Shown: positions 37,138-48,574 of the stretch, in pieces
Numbering within the stretch: the stretch's first letter is position 1
Layout of the letters: every line of letters begins with the position of its first letter
Assembly (NCBI GenBank): GCA_001584585.1
Contig: LSYV01000003.1
Location: 3,921,691 to 3,985,690 of the forward strand
Source: Gonium pectorale
Taxonomy: Eukaryota; Chlorophyta; Chlorophyceae; Chlamydomonadales; Volvocaceae
Length of the DNA: 64,000 bases
Direction of reading: 5' to 3'
Position numbers and translations under genes: made by a program
The notes under the pieces: generated by a model
The model's input: the letters and a program-made list of their open reading frames with translations, nothing else
Databases searched by the model: none
What the model was told of the DNA's origin: nothing

Positions 37138-39578
37138 TCACTGGTCCCCCAACAGCCGTGACAGCACCTTGTCCAGGTCTGGGTCGCTATTGACGAGCGC
37201 AATCAGCTCGTCATCTGTCAAGCGCGTGAGCTTCAGGCGCTCTTCTGCCGTCAACTCCCGCGGGGTCACGTTGCCCGCCTGCGCCACTGTGGCCGCCGCC
37301 TCAGCTTGAGTAGCGGAGCGCGATGTCGGCTCTGAGCTGGCGGCTATGGAGACCGGGTCCGCTTGCAGCGCCGGTATGACCGGCGAGGCTACGGCGGCCG
37401 CCGGCACGACCGCCGCAGCCGCCACCACGGCCGGCGCCGCGCTCGCGGGCACGGGCGGCGTCGGCACGGTTACTGGCGCTGCCGCCACCACCTGTGAGCT
37501 CGCAGCCGCCGCTCCAGGTGCCTTTGCCAAGCCCAGCGTCAGCACCATGCGTGTCCCGAGTGCGCGCACCAGGAGCGACGACATGCGGCCCATGCTGGTG
37601 TCCAGCTCCGCCACAACCTCGGACTGCACAGACCGCGCGCGAGCCGCGAGGAGCGCCACCGCAGCTGCTGCGAGCGCGACGACGCCCACACAAGTCGCCA
37701 GCGGCCCGGGTACCATGCCCAAGGGCAGCACCTGAGGGGAAAAGGACCGGCATGTAAATCGCAAGCCCGCGGATTGAGGATACTACATATGGGAGCCGCA
37801 TACTCCTGGCTGGCCCCCTCGCTGTTAGAAACTCCGGACAACCACGTTACGTCCCTTTCGTGCATCCCCTGTATCAGGCTCATTACCCCTTGTCGAAGCC
37901 CACAGGGCGCCGCTTCCCCATGTCGGTCACTCCCGCGCGGCGCGCACCTGCCCCGCCCCCGGCAGCGCCACGCCGGCGCGCGTGCCCGCTGGTCGCAGCG
38001 ACCACATGGTGTCCTCCCGCGCGCAGCAGGTCATGTTAAAGAAGCGCAGCAGCGCCTCGGCGTCGCGCGCGCGGCCCTTGTACTTGAAGAAGGTGCGGCT
38101 GTGTGCGGGGAAGGACACGATGGAGGGGTAGTAGGCCACGCCCAGCACCTCGCGGCTGAACACGCGGCCTTCGGTGGAGTCGCCGTTGACGGCCATGATG
38201 CGGACGTTGGGCACGTGGGAGAGCCCCTCGGCCAGCCGCTCCAGCTACAGAGGGGGACCAGCGGGGGGGGGGGCATAGCAGGGGAGGGGCATAGGTTGGG
38301 GGATGAAGCCCTGGAGGTTCGGAGCTGGTCCGGACTACAGTGCGCGCATCGGTGTGCGGGAAGCGCAGAGCCTAACAGTGGCATCTAACCTAAATGACGG
38401 TCAGGCTCTCAGCGAAGTCCCGTTCCGCCCAGCGTTACCGGTCCGACAGATGCCGCAATCCCTGCTAGCTGTCGAGCGTGAAGCGATGACGCTGTTCCCG
38501 CCTCATCCAGTCGCATTCCAACCCGTTCCTGCCCCGAGACTCACCTCGTCCTCCATGTCTCTGCAGTGCGGGCACCAGGGGGCGTACAGCAGCAGCAGCG
38601 TGTTCTGCGAGTTGCCCCGGTCGCACTGGCGCAGATAGAGCTGCTTGGCGTCGGACACGGTGGCCAACCGCACGTACTCGGAGCCCACTGCGGGGTGATG
38701 CGATACGGCAGCAGCGGGCTTGTGGCGTGTTTTGGCAAAGGGAGACGAGGATCGCAGGGCTACGGGACGGTGCCTCGCGGCGAGAACGCGGGAAGCTACC
38801 GCGTCCAGTGGGTGCTAGTGCGCGGGGCGCGGCAGGTCCGGCTAGACGATGGGTATGTTTCGTCAGAGTGGAAGAGAGGCATCTCAACGGAGGACACAGT
38901 CCTAGCTCACGGGTGGACACGGGGACACGTTGTAGGCGGGACTCGACGCGCAGTCCAGACATTCGTACTCGAAAAAGAGTAAGCAACCCACATCGCAACA
39001 GTTTATGCCCCCAACAAGATCACCCTCGTGACCAGCCCTTAGTCTTGCTATCAGAGCCACAGACTGCCCCTGCACCCGACAATCGCGTCCTTTCGTGGCA
39101 TCGCTGTTGCCTATGGGCCATGGCCCAAGTCGCAACACACAGGACTGCCACTGGATCCGGGCCAGGACTCACCCCATAGCCCGCGCGCCGGCATAGAGCC
39201 CAACGCCTCCGCTGGTGCCACCGTTGGGGCGCCCTCAGGCGCAGGCAGCGTCGTGACGCCAGACGCCGGCACCAGTAGCTGCTGCCCCTCCGCCAGCGGC
39301 GGCTCCCTGCCAGTTAGCTTATTCAGCTCCTTAATAGTACGCATGGACACACCATGCTGTACGGCAACATCCCACAGTGTCTCGCCCTTTTGGACGGTGT
39401 ACGTCACGATGGCGGGGACGGGGTCCTTAGCCACGGGTGCTACCCCGGCGGCGACGGAGCTGGGCTGTCTTCGCCGCCCCGGCAGCGATGAGAGTGCCGG
39501 ACAAGTGGCGCGCACATGGGCCGGCGCGTGCCGGGATCCACTCGCTGTGCCGGTGAGGGTTGGCCGGCCGGAAAGCAT
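37138..39578 (-). CDS. LysM + APR-type thioredoxin + membrane helix fusion, probably plastid-targeted
   Basis: 479 residues; exons 39578-39173, 38687-38545, 38244-37948, 37731-37138 (1,440 bases in frame). Residues 1-45 are Arg/Ser/Ala/Pro-rich with no acidic residue, like a chloroplast transit peptide. A LysM domain follows at about 58-105 (TYTVQKGETLWDVAVQHGVS, IKELNKLTG, LLVPA); LysM modules bind N-acetylglucosamine polymers. Residues 136-282 are a thioredoxin fold with active site WCPHC (C174, C177). YAPWCPHCRDMEDELERLAE and YPSIVSFPAHSRTFFKYKGR resemble the C-terminal glutaredoxin-like domain of plant APS reductase more than ordinary thioredoxins. A hydrophobic segment at about 290-312 (VGVVALAAAAVALLAARA) is probably a membrane helix. 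Then comes a Pro/Ala linker and a charged helical end (LTAEERLKLTRLTDDELIAL). The reductase domain of APS reductase is absent. This combination is unfamiliar to me. Confidence 0.85.
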
Positions 39579-40116
39579 GGCGGCACTGGTGGCCGTGTGT
39601 GGCGGTGGTGATGCGAACGCAACCCTCTGGCACGCCCACCGAAGCTGCAGTACAATATCCAGCCAACGGTTACGCTACAGCAACGCGCTCCAAGAACCGC
39701 TCGGCGTCCAAGGGTTGGGAAACGCCTGATTGCTTCTCAGCGACCAGCGCGCATGTAAGGTATTTCTCAGCGACCTATATGTCATGTACAGGTTTAAGAA
39801 TGTCGCTGTGACACTTGCGCTTTATGTTTGTCACACATGGCGACGCCCATGTCGGGTAAAGCGGGGAACCATTGCAACACGCATTAATCTTTGCAGGCTC
39901 TCAACAGCTTTGTGTAAATTTAGCGGGATAGCGGGCTCACAGTCCAACCTCAGAGCAGTAACCGAGTTACGACAGCATGGGGAGTACTTGTACATCCCGT
40001 ATCCATCTTGTCTTGCTCATTATTCTTTTGTGGAATTTGTTGCCCTCTTTCCTGCATAACCGTTGCCACCTTGCTACACACTAATTGACTGCTTGTTTGT
40101 GCACTGTAAAGTAGGA
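39579..40116. promoter_or_regulatory. Divergent promoter region, thioredoxin fusion / nuclear-type protein
   Basis: 538 bases between two divergent ATGs. The right part (39730-40110) is relatively AT-rich, as expected for start regions. No clear TATA box or repeated element was found. Confidence 0.4.
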
Positions 40117-42250
40117 ATGGACCTCCTAGCAGTGGGTTACGGGAGTGAGAGCGAAGATGACGGGGCACAGCAGCGCGAGCAGCGGGCGGGAGCCGGCGGG
40201 GAGCTGGCAGCTCCTCGTCGGCACGAGGAGTCTGACGATGACAGCGTGGAGAGCAGCGACGAGAGGTAGCTCATTGGGAAAGAGTTGGTACCCACCCACT
40301 GGGTGCGGCGTGGCGGTTGGAGAGTGGGTTTGGCAGCTGGAAACGGCCCGTAGGGTTTCCCTGGGTATCTGTACCGATACTTGGCCATGCGGGCGCTCTC
40401 GGCTATGTCCCAGTAGTGCGCCTGCCGCATTATCCGGTTGACACGCCGCAAGCACACCAAGGGGCGTGCGCATGTGCACTGCGACACTGCGACGCCGCTT
40501 TGCGTCAGATGCGGTGGCCTCCGAATCCAACAAAGCCACAAACATCCCATCGACGCCGCCCATCGCGTGTACTACTCACCCAGCGTTCCTCCGTGCGCCC
40601 AACAGCGTCGACTCCGCTGCGATGCGGGCGGCGGAGGCGGCCGCACGGTTGCGGGACTACGACGACACTTCCGGGTCAGGGCGGCAGGCGCAGCAGAAGC
40701 CCAAGACCACGCTGCCGTCTGCTTTTGACGTGCTGGACCAGGTATGTGTGGACTCCGCGGGCATACCGCTGCCGCTGGCCTCTAGGCTGGCGGGGCCCGG
40801 GAGCATGGATGCGCGGCCACACCTGCGAGCGCGGCCGGGTGCAGTGAGCAGTGGCCGGAGCGGCGTTGTGCTGGTGGGCTCTGCCCGGGTTCCAGTTTGC
40901 GCTGACCAGCGGGTGCCTCCGTGATCGGCGCCCAGTGTCCCGGTTGGGCGCTCCCGGGGTGGAAGCGGTGGTGGCATCGGCGGCAGCCTGTCCAGTTGCC
41001 TTTGAGGTTATGTCCTGACGGCCCCTTGGCCGCCTCTGCAACGTTGTAACCTCGGCTTCCGTACATGATATGAGCGCGATGCGCAACAGGAATGCTTTCG
41101 GAACGCACTCTTCTTTGACTGAACGAGTTTCCTAAACGCTTGAACACCCAACCAACCGCCAGTCGCCAACTGCCACCCCGGCGCCGTGCAGGTTTCCGCT
41201 CCACCCACCTTCCTCGACCCGGAGGCCATTCGGCCGCTGGCCAGCTCCGCACTTCATGGGCTTTCGGAAGAAGAGGCGGCGCGGCTGGCGGGGCCGGGGG
41301 CCAGGCACGGGCAGCGGGCGCGGGCGGCAGCAGCCGGGCAAGGACTTCGATATCTCTCGGCTGGCGCCGCCGCTGAAGGGGCAGGCAAAGTGCGTGCGGC
41401 GAAGCTCCTCGGGAAACTGTGCGGACCCTACTCAGCACCGGTCCGGGTCCAGGCATCGTGGGCACGAGCAGGGAGATGCTGGTGCCCTTGCGCGGCATAC
41501 CAGGCGTGCAGGCGGCCGGGCTGCGTCTACTCCTGGGCCACGCAGCGAAATGGCGTGTGCGTGCTTTGCACCATGACGGGCATGTGCACGCGTGCCCCGC
41601 CCCGACTCATCCCTCTTGCGCGGCCCTGGCCCGCAGGCAGAGCGCCGACAAGCGCGACGCCCCCGCGAGCGCCATCATTGAGGGGAAGGCTAAGCGCTAC
41701 AAGGCGGATGATGGGCCCGAAGCCACCCAGCAGTACACGGCGGCGCAGGTGCGGGAGCGGCGAAGCGAGTGGGAGTGGGAGTGGGAGGGGTCGACGGTCC
41801 ACCTTGTGTGGCAATAGAATTGTCCTCGTGGGGCACCCAAGGCTTTCCACCGTGTATGGCAGGAGGTTGCCCTCATCGGGGCATCAAGTGGACTGCTGCT
41901 GTCGCGGGCAGAGCATCCACCTCTGCGTGAACTCACATCCACCCTTGGGTGTGCCCGTGCCATACCCACGGGGGACTCTACCCATGTTTCGCACTGCATT
42001 CGACGTGCACATGCCCCATGGCCCGCAGATCGCCATGATGGGCGGTAAGGTGGATGCCAAGCCCTCCGGCCCCACCAAGCCCATGGAGGTGTCCGAGTTC
42101 CTAAACAAGGGCGTCGGTGCGGCGCAGCTGCCCCGCAAAAACGCGGACCGCAAGGACAAGGAGAAGGACAAGCGCATGAAGGGGCAGAGCACGCACTCTC
42201 ACTGGAAGAGCGAGGCGGAGATGGTGCTGCGGCAGCAGTTTGACTCATGA
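40117..42250 (+). CDS. Conserved-looking acidic/basic protein, probably nuclear; one-base frame break in exon 3
   Basis: Exons: 40117-40265, 40606-40741, 41192-41389, 41637-41748, 42029-42250. The sum is 817 bases, one too many. Removing one G from the GGG at 41258-41260 restores a 271-residue frame, with LASSALHG joined to FRKKRRRGWRG. The N terminus MDLLAVGYGSESEDD plus an acidic Ser tract is typical of small nuclear/splicing-associated plant proteins. Other blocks are TTLPSAFDVLDQVSAPPTFL, GKDFDISRLAPPLKGQ and the strongly conserved-looking end HSHWKSEAEMVLRQQFDS. A Lys/Arg-rich stretch (FRKKRRRGWRGRG) could be a nuclear localisation signal. I do not know the molecular function. The break looks like a sequencing error, since codons are normal on both sides. 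Confidence 0.75.
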
Positions 42251-42998
42251 AATACGTGCCATCACGTATGGAAACAAACAGCTTCAAGTTGGGTCCTGTC
42301 AATTGATGCCGGGAGTACAGGACAGCTGTCGAAGCTGCACAAACAGGGCTTCCTCGGGGCGATGGGCAGTGACCACGGGATGAGGGCGCGCTGCGGCATG
42401 AGTGGGGGACGTGTGCCCAACTGCCCAGCGGTCTGCGTATGCGGACCGGGTACACGCGGATGGCTGTCTGTGCTGACAAACAGCTGGGTCTGCAGAACTG
42501 AGTGAGTGTGCGGGTGGTCTAGGCTTGCGGCGTCGACTGTACAGGCCATGCAGTTGTCGAGGGGGTGAGCCACACTCTCCTTGCATCCCGCAAAGAGGCA
42601 TCCATCTGCATAACACTGCGCAACGTCCTACAGCGGGCCGCGCGCGCCTTGAGCATCTTTCACCAAGCTTCCTGCCGCAAGAAAAGAGAAATCCGTAATA
42701 TGTCGCGGCACCACAGCCTTGCCCACGACAATATGCAGCACCGCTGCGATGTGCACGCGGCCAAACCGGGCTTCCAGCGCTTTTCGCTTCGAGTCGCCAC
42801 CCAGCGCCAGCAAGCGCCGAGCGAACTGGCCGTCCTCACAAAGGAGCATCCCGCGGCCATGCAATGCCGTAGCACACAGCGAGACGTCGCATACAAGCTG
42901 CCCGGGATGCACCTCCCTCATCAGGCACACGCCAACGACTCTTGAGATTGCGAAGCCGCCGTCTCCCCGGCGGCTCCGGTGGAGCCATCCCGAGCCCA
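42251..42998. other. Intergenic region between convergent genes
   Basis: 3' flanks of the nuclear-type gene (plus) and the secreted-protein gene (minus). An open plus frame at 42565-42945 has no recognisable content and overlaps sequence with similar openness on the other strand. No signal or repeat that I can support. Confidence 0.4.
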
Positions 42999-45900
42999 CT
43001 ACCGCCGCCGCTGGTGCCTCTGTGGCGGCGAGAGCGGTGGCAGCAGCAGCGTGAACAGGTTCCTCGAGGCGTTGGAGGCCTGGGCGCTGACGCACAGCAG
43101 CGTGCCGTCCAGGCTGCAGGAGCAGAAGCGACCAAAGGCCTTGCTGGTCAGCATCACCAGCGAGCCGTCACCCAGCGGCGCAGCGGCGTGCAGGGCAGTC
43201 GAGCCCCAAGACCCACGCGATGCCCCGCCCAGCGTGCCCTCCGGCCCCCCTCCTCCGCCTCCTGCCGTGCCGCTGACCGGACCGCAGAGTCCACCGACGC
43301 CGCAGGGCCCGGGCGCGCCGCCCTGCGGTAAGCCCACTGCAGCACTCCCGGTGGCGGCGTGGGAGCGGTCGGCGCCCGCTGGTAGCGGGTCGGGCCGGAA
43401 GTCCGGATCCCACTCCACGTCCCTACTGCTCGCGCTCGCGCCGCGCATGTCTCCGTTCCCTCCCAGCCGCGCGCCCCTGTCAGCCCTCGCCTCCGCTGCA
43501 ACCCCACTCAACCGCCACCGGCTGAGGAGCGCCGCCCAGGACGAGGGCTGCGGTGCTCTGGGTGGGAGGGCTGGCCCCGGATCAAGATCGGCGCCGAGGT
43601 CCGGATCTAGGCCCGCCGGGGACATCTCGGCGGTCATGCGACGCTGGAATGCCAACAGGAAGGCTCTCCAGCCCCCAACCCCAGCCCCCTTTCCCTTCAT
43701 ACCCCCAACCCCGGCGGACCTCCACGCGCCGCCCTCCTCCAGGTCCTCCACCTCCTCTACCGCCGCCGTCGCTGCCTCGATCGCGGGTAGTGACCGCGGC
43801 GCCCTGCTGATGGCTACGGCTTTCATCTGGAACCAGCACTCATTTGCCACGGCGGCGCCCGCGGCGGGCGGCTGTTCGCACAGCAGGATGTGCGGCGAGG
43901 AAGCGGCCGCGCAGCACTGCTGCTGCTGCGCGCCGGTGAGGCCCGGGCTCCACGTGGACACGCCTGCGGGCCGCCACGTTGTGCACCGTCAGCGAGCGAG
44001 GGCGTTGGGGAGCTAGCGCCCTAACGCCATGTGTGACCGCCGCGCTCGGCCCTGCCTGACCAACCAACTTTTCCCAGCCTCAGGCACGGCCAGTGCAGGA
44101 CCCACCCACGATCACGCCGTCCACCAGGTCCGACCCGGGCGCCTGCAGCACCACGTCCACCTCCGGCGAGCGCCCCGACTGCTGCCCCGGGCCGCACTCC
44201 ACGTCGTGCGGGCCGGGAAGCGCCGGCAGGCGCACGCCGCAGGGCCCACCCGTCAGCAGCGACACAAGCTGTGCGCGCGGGTAGGACAGCGGCTGCAACT
44301 GAAATTTGTAGCCCGACCAGCCGGGCGCGTCCAGGTGGCATGAAACCACGGCGTTCATTCCGGCGACGTCTGGAGGCGTGGGGCCGGGGTGGAAGGGAGG
44401 TTGACGGGAGGGGAGGGGAGTTACACGGCAGGAGGGGGGCAGGAGCCTTTCGCGCAACGTGATGGGGTATGCGTGCATAAGGGTTACTGGGGTCGACCTG
44501 CCTGATAGCGATGCTGTAAAGAGGCGGGTGGCGGCGGACGAAAATGCACATGCGTTGCAACTGCTGCCCATTGTGAACTGCCTTCCGCAATCACCTTGCG
44601 CCGGCCGCCTAAGGGCAGTCCCTTGCCACGGTCCCGTTGGGCACCGACGCGCCCGAGCTCTCCGTGAATACCCCAAACCGTGCGCATGGATCGCGGGTAG
44701 CTGCGGCTCCTCCGATGGCGTGCCTCCCTCCCACCTGCCAGCGTGCAGAACTTGTCCCCTTCCATCAGGTACACCCACTCCTTGGACAGGTCTATCTCCG
44801 CGCCGTCCTTGAGGTCCGTTCGGTACACCCGGAACGTTAGCGCCGACGGCTGGGCCACCGTGCACACCACCGGGCGCGGCAGCACATCCACCAAGCCGCC
44901 GTCGACGGTGGCGGCGGGGCGGTTGGAGAGATGGATGCTCGGGCGTACGCACTGCCGCGGCACGCCTCCCAGAGCCGCGCCCAGCCTGCAGCTCGCGGTG
45001 AGCAGCGCGCCGCGGGCTGCGGCCAGTGCCGCCCGCAGCCGTTCTGCGCATCTCGCCGCAGCTGAGGCAGGCTCCCGCCGCTCCGACGCCGCGCCTCCGC
45101 CTCCGGCTGCGACCTTGTCGCCGCCGGACTGGAGAACGCCCTCTGCCGCTGCCGCATGCCCCGGCGGGGGCAGCGGCGGCTGTGTGTTGCAGAGGCCGGT
45201 GCTCCGGGACAGCAGGCGAAGGGGCCGGCCGCTGATAACCACCGCCGGCTGCAGCAGACCCACGGTTCCAATGCCCGCGCCTCTAGGCCCCTGCCGACCC
45301 ACCTCTCCAACATGTTGGGCCCCGCTGACGCCGTCGCCGTGGCGCAACAATACCGGTCCCTTTTCAGGGCCGCTGCCAGAGGCTTCCGACAACAGGGCCC
45401 GACCCGGATCTGACAGGCCGGTGTGTAGCTCGGCTTTGCTGCTAGCAGAGGATTCCGGGCCGCTATGGAGCAGTCGCGCTGCTGCTCTGCTTGTTATAGA
45501 ATCCCGTGTCATTGGCTCGTTCCCATGGGAGTCCAAGTGCCCGATGGGCTTCTGCTCAGGCTCTTCAGCATGCGCATGGCTCTGCGTCGAGCCCCCAGCC
45601 GCCGGTGGCAGCAGCAGCGTAAACTGGTAACCGTACTGGACGGCTTTGTTGTTGCACGCAATAGCAAAGCCGTAGCCACCAGCCGCTGCCGTGGTGGGCA
45701 TGAGTCCGCAGTAGCCTTTGCTGGTCTTTAGGGACAGGTACCAGGCTGCAAGCAGGTACGATGAGGCGGCCGAAGACGTAAGGCATGCACACAGCGCAAC
45801 GCTTGGATGGGCAAGGCATGAGGCTGGCAGCGTTTGCGGCACGCAGATTCTGTCCCGCCTTGAGGTACCCTTTCACACCTGAGAAGGGCGGCCCCAGCCC

Positions 45901-46120
45901 GGGATCCAGCCCTGCACGGTGCAGGGTGTCTGCATGGGGCGGGTGCTAAGAACACTGCCGCATGCACGCTGCGAATACATGTCGCCAGCGGCGTGCCCGT
46001 AGCATGGCGTCCCTTACCCGATGGGAAGCTTGCTGCTCCTGCTCCGAGCAGCGATGTGACGTGGAGCATCGCACCCAAAACCAAAGCCATGGCGAAGGCC
46101 GACAGGCCCCTCCGAGACAT
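42999..46120 (-). CDS. Secreted protein of unknown function with an internally repeated motif
   Basis: Start ATG at 46120 with a classic signal peptide: MSRRGLSAFAMALVLGAMLH, then VTSLLGAGAA. Exons: 46120-46018, one starting near 45884, a large exon ending at 44735, 44369-44086, and 43963-42999 (stop TAG). The small exon/intron near 45740-45800 is not resolved, so total length (about 800 residues) is approximate. Segments: GVKGYLKAGQNLRAANAASL; a Cys patch (MPCPSKRCAVCMPY); KGYCGLMP then YGFAIACNNKAVQYGYQFTL; a long Ala/Ser/Pro-rich region; ALTFRVYRTDLKDGAEIDLS; AVVSCHLDAPGWSGYKFQLQ; SCTGR; AVANECWFQMKAVAI; and near the end FCSCSLDGTLLCVSA and NLFTLLLPP. The FTLLLPP motif appears in both the first and last part. 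I recognise no family; extracellular-matrix or surface roles are possible. Confidence 0.65.
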
Positions 46121-48574
46121 GCTTAGTACTTGCAACTCAGCAAGCATGCTACATTTAAACTTGCTCACGAAATTGTCATCCTGAACTGCAAGTGGACAGT
46201 GACAGGTCGCGTAAGCATCGCGACTCCGTGTTCACCGGCTTCCCTTCCAGTTCATAGATTTGGCACGAATGGAAGAGGTGTAACCAGGAAGCGATGCTGT
46301 ACGCTATGCATACACCGTAACCGTAACACGCACGGCCAAGCCGTGCCTGTCCCCAATACGCCGCGTCGTCCTCGCGATTGCGCGCAACCCTGTGCGAACC
46401 AGTGAGGCGGTGAATTAAGAGCGGTGTCCCGGTATCGTGTGGGCACGCCATACACCGTCCCTGGAAAGGTTGCATCTATGTGCACGCCTTCGGGTAGCTT
46501 TTAGCTCCCCGGGCAGCACTGGCGGCCGAACGAGGTTGTAAAAGGAGCCCAAAGCTGCATAGTAAGAGGGGTCCGCACCGTTGCGTAGGCTAGGGAAGGC
46601 AACTGGGACAAGCTAAATGAGCGTGTCGAAGCGTGGTGGTGGCTAGCTGCTGGCAGGCACCGCCGTGGGCACCGCGCTGCGCCCGCCACCATGCCAGCAC
46701 GCCCTCGTCTGCTGACTGGCAACCGCAGCACCTGTCATTCTGACGGCCATTAGTGGCACGCGCTTCCGCCCTGCCTCCATGCGTCCCTGGCCAGCTCTAG
46801 GCCCACTTGCGCCGGTCCCAGCCCTGTATAGTGATACAATGACAACGTGAGCTGAATGGATATTACATAATTCTGCTGGATTTCATGCGGTCACCAGCGC
46901 ACATGTGGCAGCCGCGCACCGCCATGCAGCTCCCATCCTTGCACGGGATGGTGTGTGGCTCCTTGCTCGAAAGAATTTACGGGAACGTCTTACACAGCAG
47001 TCGCTCAAAAGCCAGGGTGGGGCAAACTGACGCTACCCGCATGTGCAGGAAGCTTCTAACGGAAGCAGCGGAATAGCGGGTGCCTGGGCATGATGTTTCA
47101 ATCCGTTTGCCTTGCGAGCAACGGGTCCGAGTGAGGAAGAAAGAGCAACATTTACCGGTCTAATGTACCGATACATATGGGGCACTCAGTCCCGACATGC
47201 CCGCACTCCAGGCTTCTGCAAACACTCAAACAGCGCCGGAGGTGCGCAAATCAGCGCCATCTTCCTGCGCCCGCTCTTGAAGATATTCATGCCGCGGCGC
47301 CCGCCATGACCCTCATTCGGAGATGCAAGGTCGGCAGCGCCACCATCCGAACCGGATCATGCAGGTGCGCTGCGAGGCACAGCGCTGCGCAAGTTGCCAG
47401 TTGGCGGACGGCCACGGTCGCCCTCTTCGTCCCCTAAACACACGGGTCGAATGGGGCCCGCGCGCCTTGGGTATGAGGGGCTAAAAGCCCTGCGGCTATG
47501 AACACGGGGAAGTGTAAAAACCCGATATGATGATTATGTTGGGATGCGCGTACGAAGGCATGAACCCATGATATCAACATCAACCCGCTCCAGACCCACC
47601 TACCCCGCACACCTCCCCTTTGCAAGTATTACTCCGTCCCTTGCAAAGGTGTCATGGCTCGTTCCCCTGAACGGGGACCTGCAATGGCCCGCCAGGGATC
47701 CAAACGCCATCTATGGGTTGAGTTTGGGGCCCAGCCTCACGGCATTTACCCGCCCCGGTTGTATCCTCCTGCGTCCGCGTGAAGGTAAAAGCCCCCCAAT
47801 AGGTGTAAGCAATCGTAGTCAAGAGTCACATTTTTTATCCAAGAATGGCAACTGGACACGCACAGACGCATCCTTCCAGACCGCAACTTAACCTCCCAGA
47901 AACAAGCACGCACTCGAACTCCCACATCATAATCATGTGCCAGCGACGTAAGGCGTCCAGCCTGCCTGGCGCACCCTACGCCCTTCTCCCTTCCTGTTCA
48001 TGCAGAACATCAAGATACCAGTACCCCACCTGCCCGCTCGACAGCTGCTCCAAATGTCCCAGGCCAATCCAGCACAGACGATCCTTCTCAACGCTAACAC
48101 AGCGCCCCACTGCTGCCGCGACATAGCCCCAACCCCAATTCTCTTTGATGCGCCCGTGAAGGCACCCTATTTGTAGTTTGAGCAGACAAGGGAGAGAAGG
48201 ACCAGCAAAAGTCAGTCCGGCCCTCGCAGCCACGGCTGCCATTGCAGCAGCAATCTACCGCAGTAACCTGGCCTGCCGCATCCCACTCCCCCTGCGAGCT
48301 AGCATAACTGCCGCGCCGTCACTTGACGCTGATCGTGTGCCGGCATTACGGCAATGCAGCAGCACCCATGCACCCAGCTCGGACTGCTCTGCGGCAAACT
48401 CAACCACCTGGTCCCGAACACGCTGGCAAATCACCTGCAAGACCTGGGCAGCTATAATAATACCAAGCCTGCCAGTCTTCGCAACGCCCCCAGCGAGCCG
48501 ACGGGCAGCCTCACAAATTGCCGCAGCCGCAGCCTCCGGCCGGCCTAGCACTTGGCTCGCCCGGCCCTGTCGGC
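46121..48574. other. Intergenic region, 2.4 kb, no gene seen
   Basis: Upstream region of the secreted-protein gene on the left and 3' flank of the R2 gene on the right. It is less GC-rich than the genes. Short open frames (for example 47544-47891, 47845-48126) show no coding bias or domain. A TGTAA near 47512 (plus) has no gene attached. I saw no convincing repeat. Confidence 0.45.

Noticed and set aside
43582..43839. Gly/Arg-rich and Pro-rich frames opposite the secreted-protein gene
   Set aside because: They are shadows of the minus-strand coding exon in low-complexity GC-rich DNA.
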